DNA of 6,827 nucleotides from an uncultured Clostridia bacterium (GTDB lineage Bacteria; Bacillota; Clostridia; Oscillospirales; CAG-272). The notes beneath the pieces were generated by a model, which made no database searches, was not told where the DNA came from, and saw nothing but the letters and a program-made list of their open reading frames with translations. The DNA lies in NCBI GenBank assembly GCA_945936265.1, contig CAMETB010000079.1:1-6827 (forward strand), given 5' to 3'. A program made the position numbers and the translations under genes. Position 1 is the stretch's first letter; every line of letters begins with the position of its first letter. Shown piece by piece: positions 6,575 through 6,827 of this stretch.

Positions 6575-6827
6575 ATGGCTATACTTAAAATAGTGAAAAA
6601 GAATTCAAATGAGGACTTTTTAAGAAAAAAGAGCCGTGATGTGTCGGAGATAACTCCGAGAATACTTACTCTTATCGACGATATGGTCGAAACAATGCGT
6701 GCGGCAAACGGGTGTGGTCTTGCGGCGGTGCAGGTCGGAGTTTTGCGCCGTATTGTCGTCGTTGAAACGGAAGAAGGACTCTTCGAACTTATAAATCCCG
6801 TTATAGTATCCGCTTCGGGAGAGCAGG
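6575..6827 (+). CDS. def: Peptide deformylase, N-terminal half (3' end outside window)
   Basis: The first 84 codons are present and the frame is still open at the window end; the family is usually 150-190 residues. Peptide deformylase is a metalloenzyme that removes the formyl group from N-terminal Met of new proteins at the ribosome. Motif I reads GCGLAAVQVG at 46-55 (family GxGLAAxQ, with the Gln that helps bind the substrate carbonyl). FELINPVI at 70-77 matches the conserved strand before motif II. Motifs EGCLS and HExxH, which carry the metal ligands, lie beyond the edge, so activity cannot be judged. GGAGG at 6566-6570 precedes the ATG by 4 bases. Its place directly after priA is the standard Firmicute order, usually followed by fmt. 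Confidence 0.95.
   Translation, partial: MAILKIVKKNSNEDFLRKKSRDVSEITPRILTLIDDMVETMRAANGCGLAAVQVGVLRRIVVVETEEGLFELINPVIVSASGEQ

Noticed and set aside
6710..6739. Val in place of Pro in deformylase motif I (GCGLAAVQVG)
   Set aside because: That position varies in the family (Thr in E. coli, GIGLAATQ), and the functional Gln is kept, so this is normal variation.

Overview
The window looks like chromosomal DNA of an anaerobic Firmicute, most likely class Clostridia near Oscillospirales/Ruminococcaceae. The reasons are a moderate GC content, heavy use of ATA (Ile) and AGA (Arg), strong GGAGG-type ribosome binding sites, and the gene order yicC-remA-gmk-rpoZ-priA-def, a well-known Firmicute housekeeping cluster. 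All eight genes are on the + strand. The first and last are cut by the window edges. I see no tRNA, rRNA, CRISPR array, insertion sequence or phage gene.

Left region (1-1506): the 3' end of a DUF5685-like gene, then a 106-base gap with an extended -10 promoter. Next comes a J-domain protein with a TPR-like middle and a tail of eight cysteines in 21 residues. A small polytopic membrane protein follows, its start codon overlapping the J-protein stop (TGATG). This is the least understood part of the window. The DUF5685 protein and the Cys-rich J protein may cooperate in metal or redox-dependent protein handling, and the membrane protein resembles a small ECF-transporter S component, but these roles are inferences.

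Boundary (1507-1653): a terminator-like hairpin, an AT-rich spacer and a near-consensus sigma-A promoter (TTGACA, 18 bases, TAAAAT) separate the left group from the housekeeping operon.

Right region (1654-6827): yicC (RNase), remA (DNA-binding regulator), gmk (guanylate kinase), rpoZ (RNA polymerase omega), priA (replication restart helicase) and the first half of def (peptide deformylase). The genes are tightly packed: 4 bases between yicC and remA, a 4-base ATGA overlap of remA and gmk, 25 bases to rpoZ, 84 bases to priA and 12 bases to def. The operon joins RNA turnover, GTP precursor supply, transcription, replication restart and N-terminal protein maturation. coaBC, which lies between rpoZ and priA in Bacillus and many clostridia, is absent.

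The main oddities are the Cys-rich J-protein tail, a DDxxD-type motif in the DUF5685-like protein, a roughly 90-residue very acidic extension on omega, and an insertion inside the PriA zinc module. I found no clearly new defence or mobile system. This is mostly an ordinary core region with a few unusual protein elaborations.
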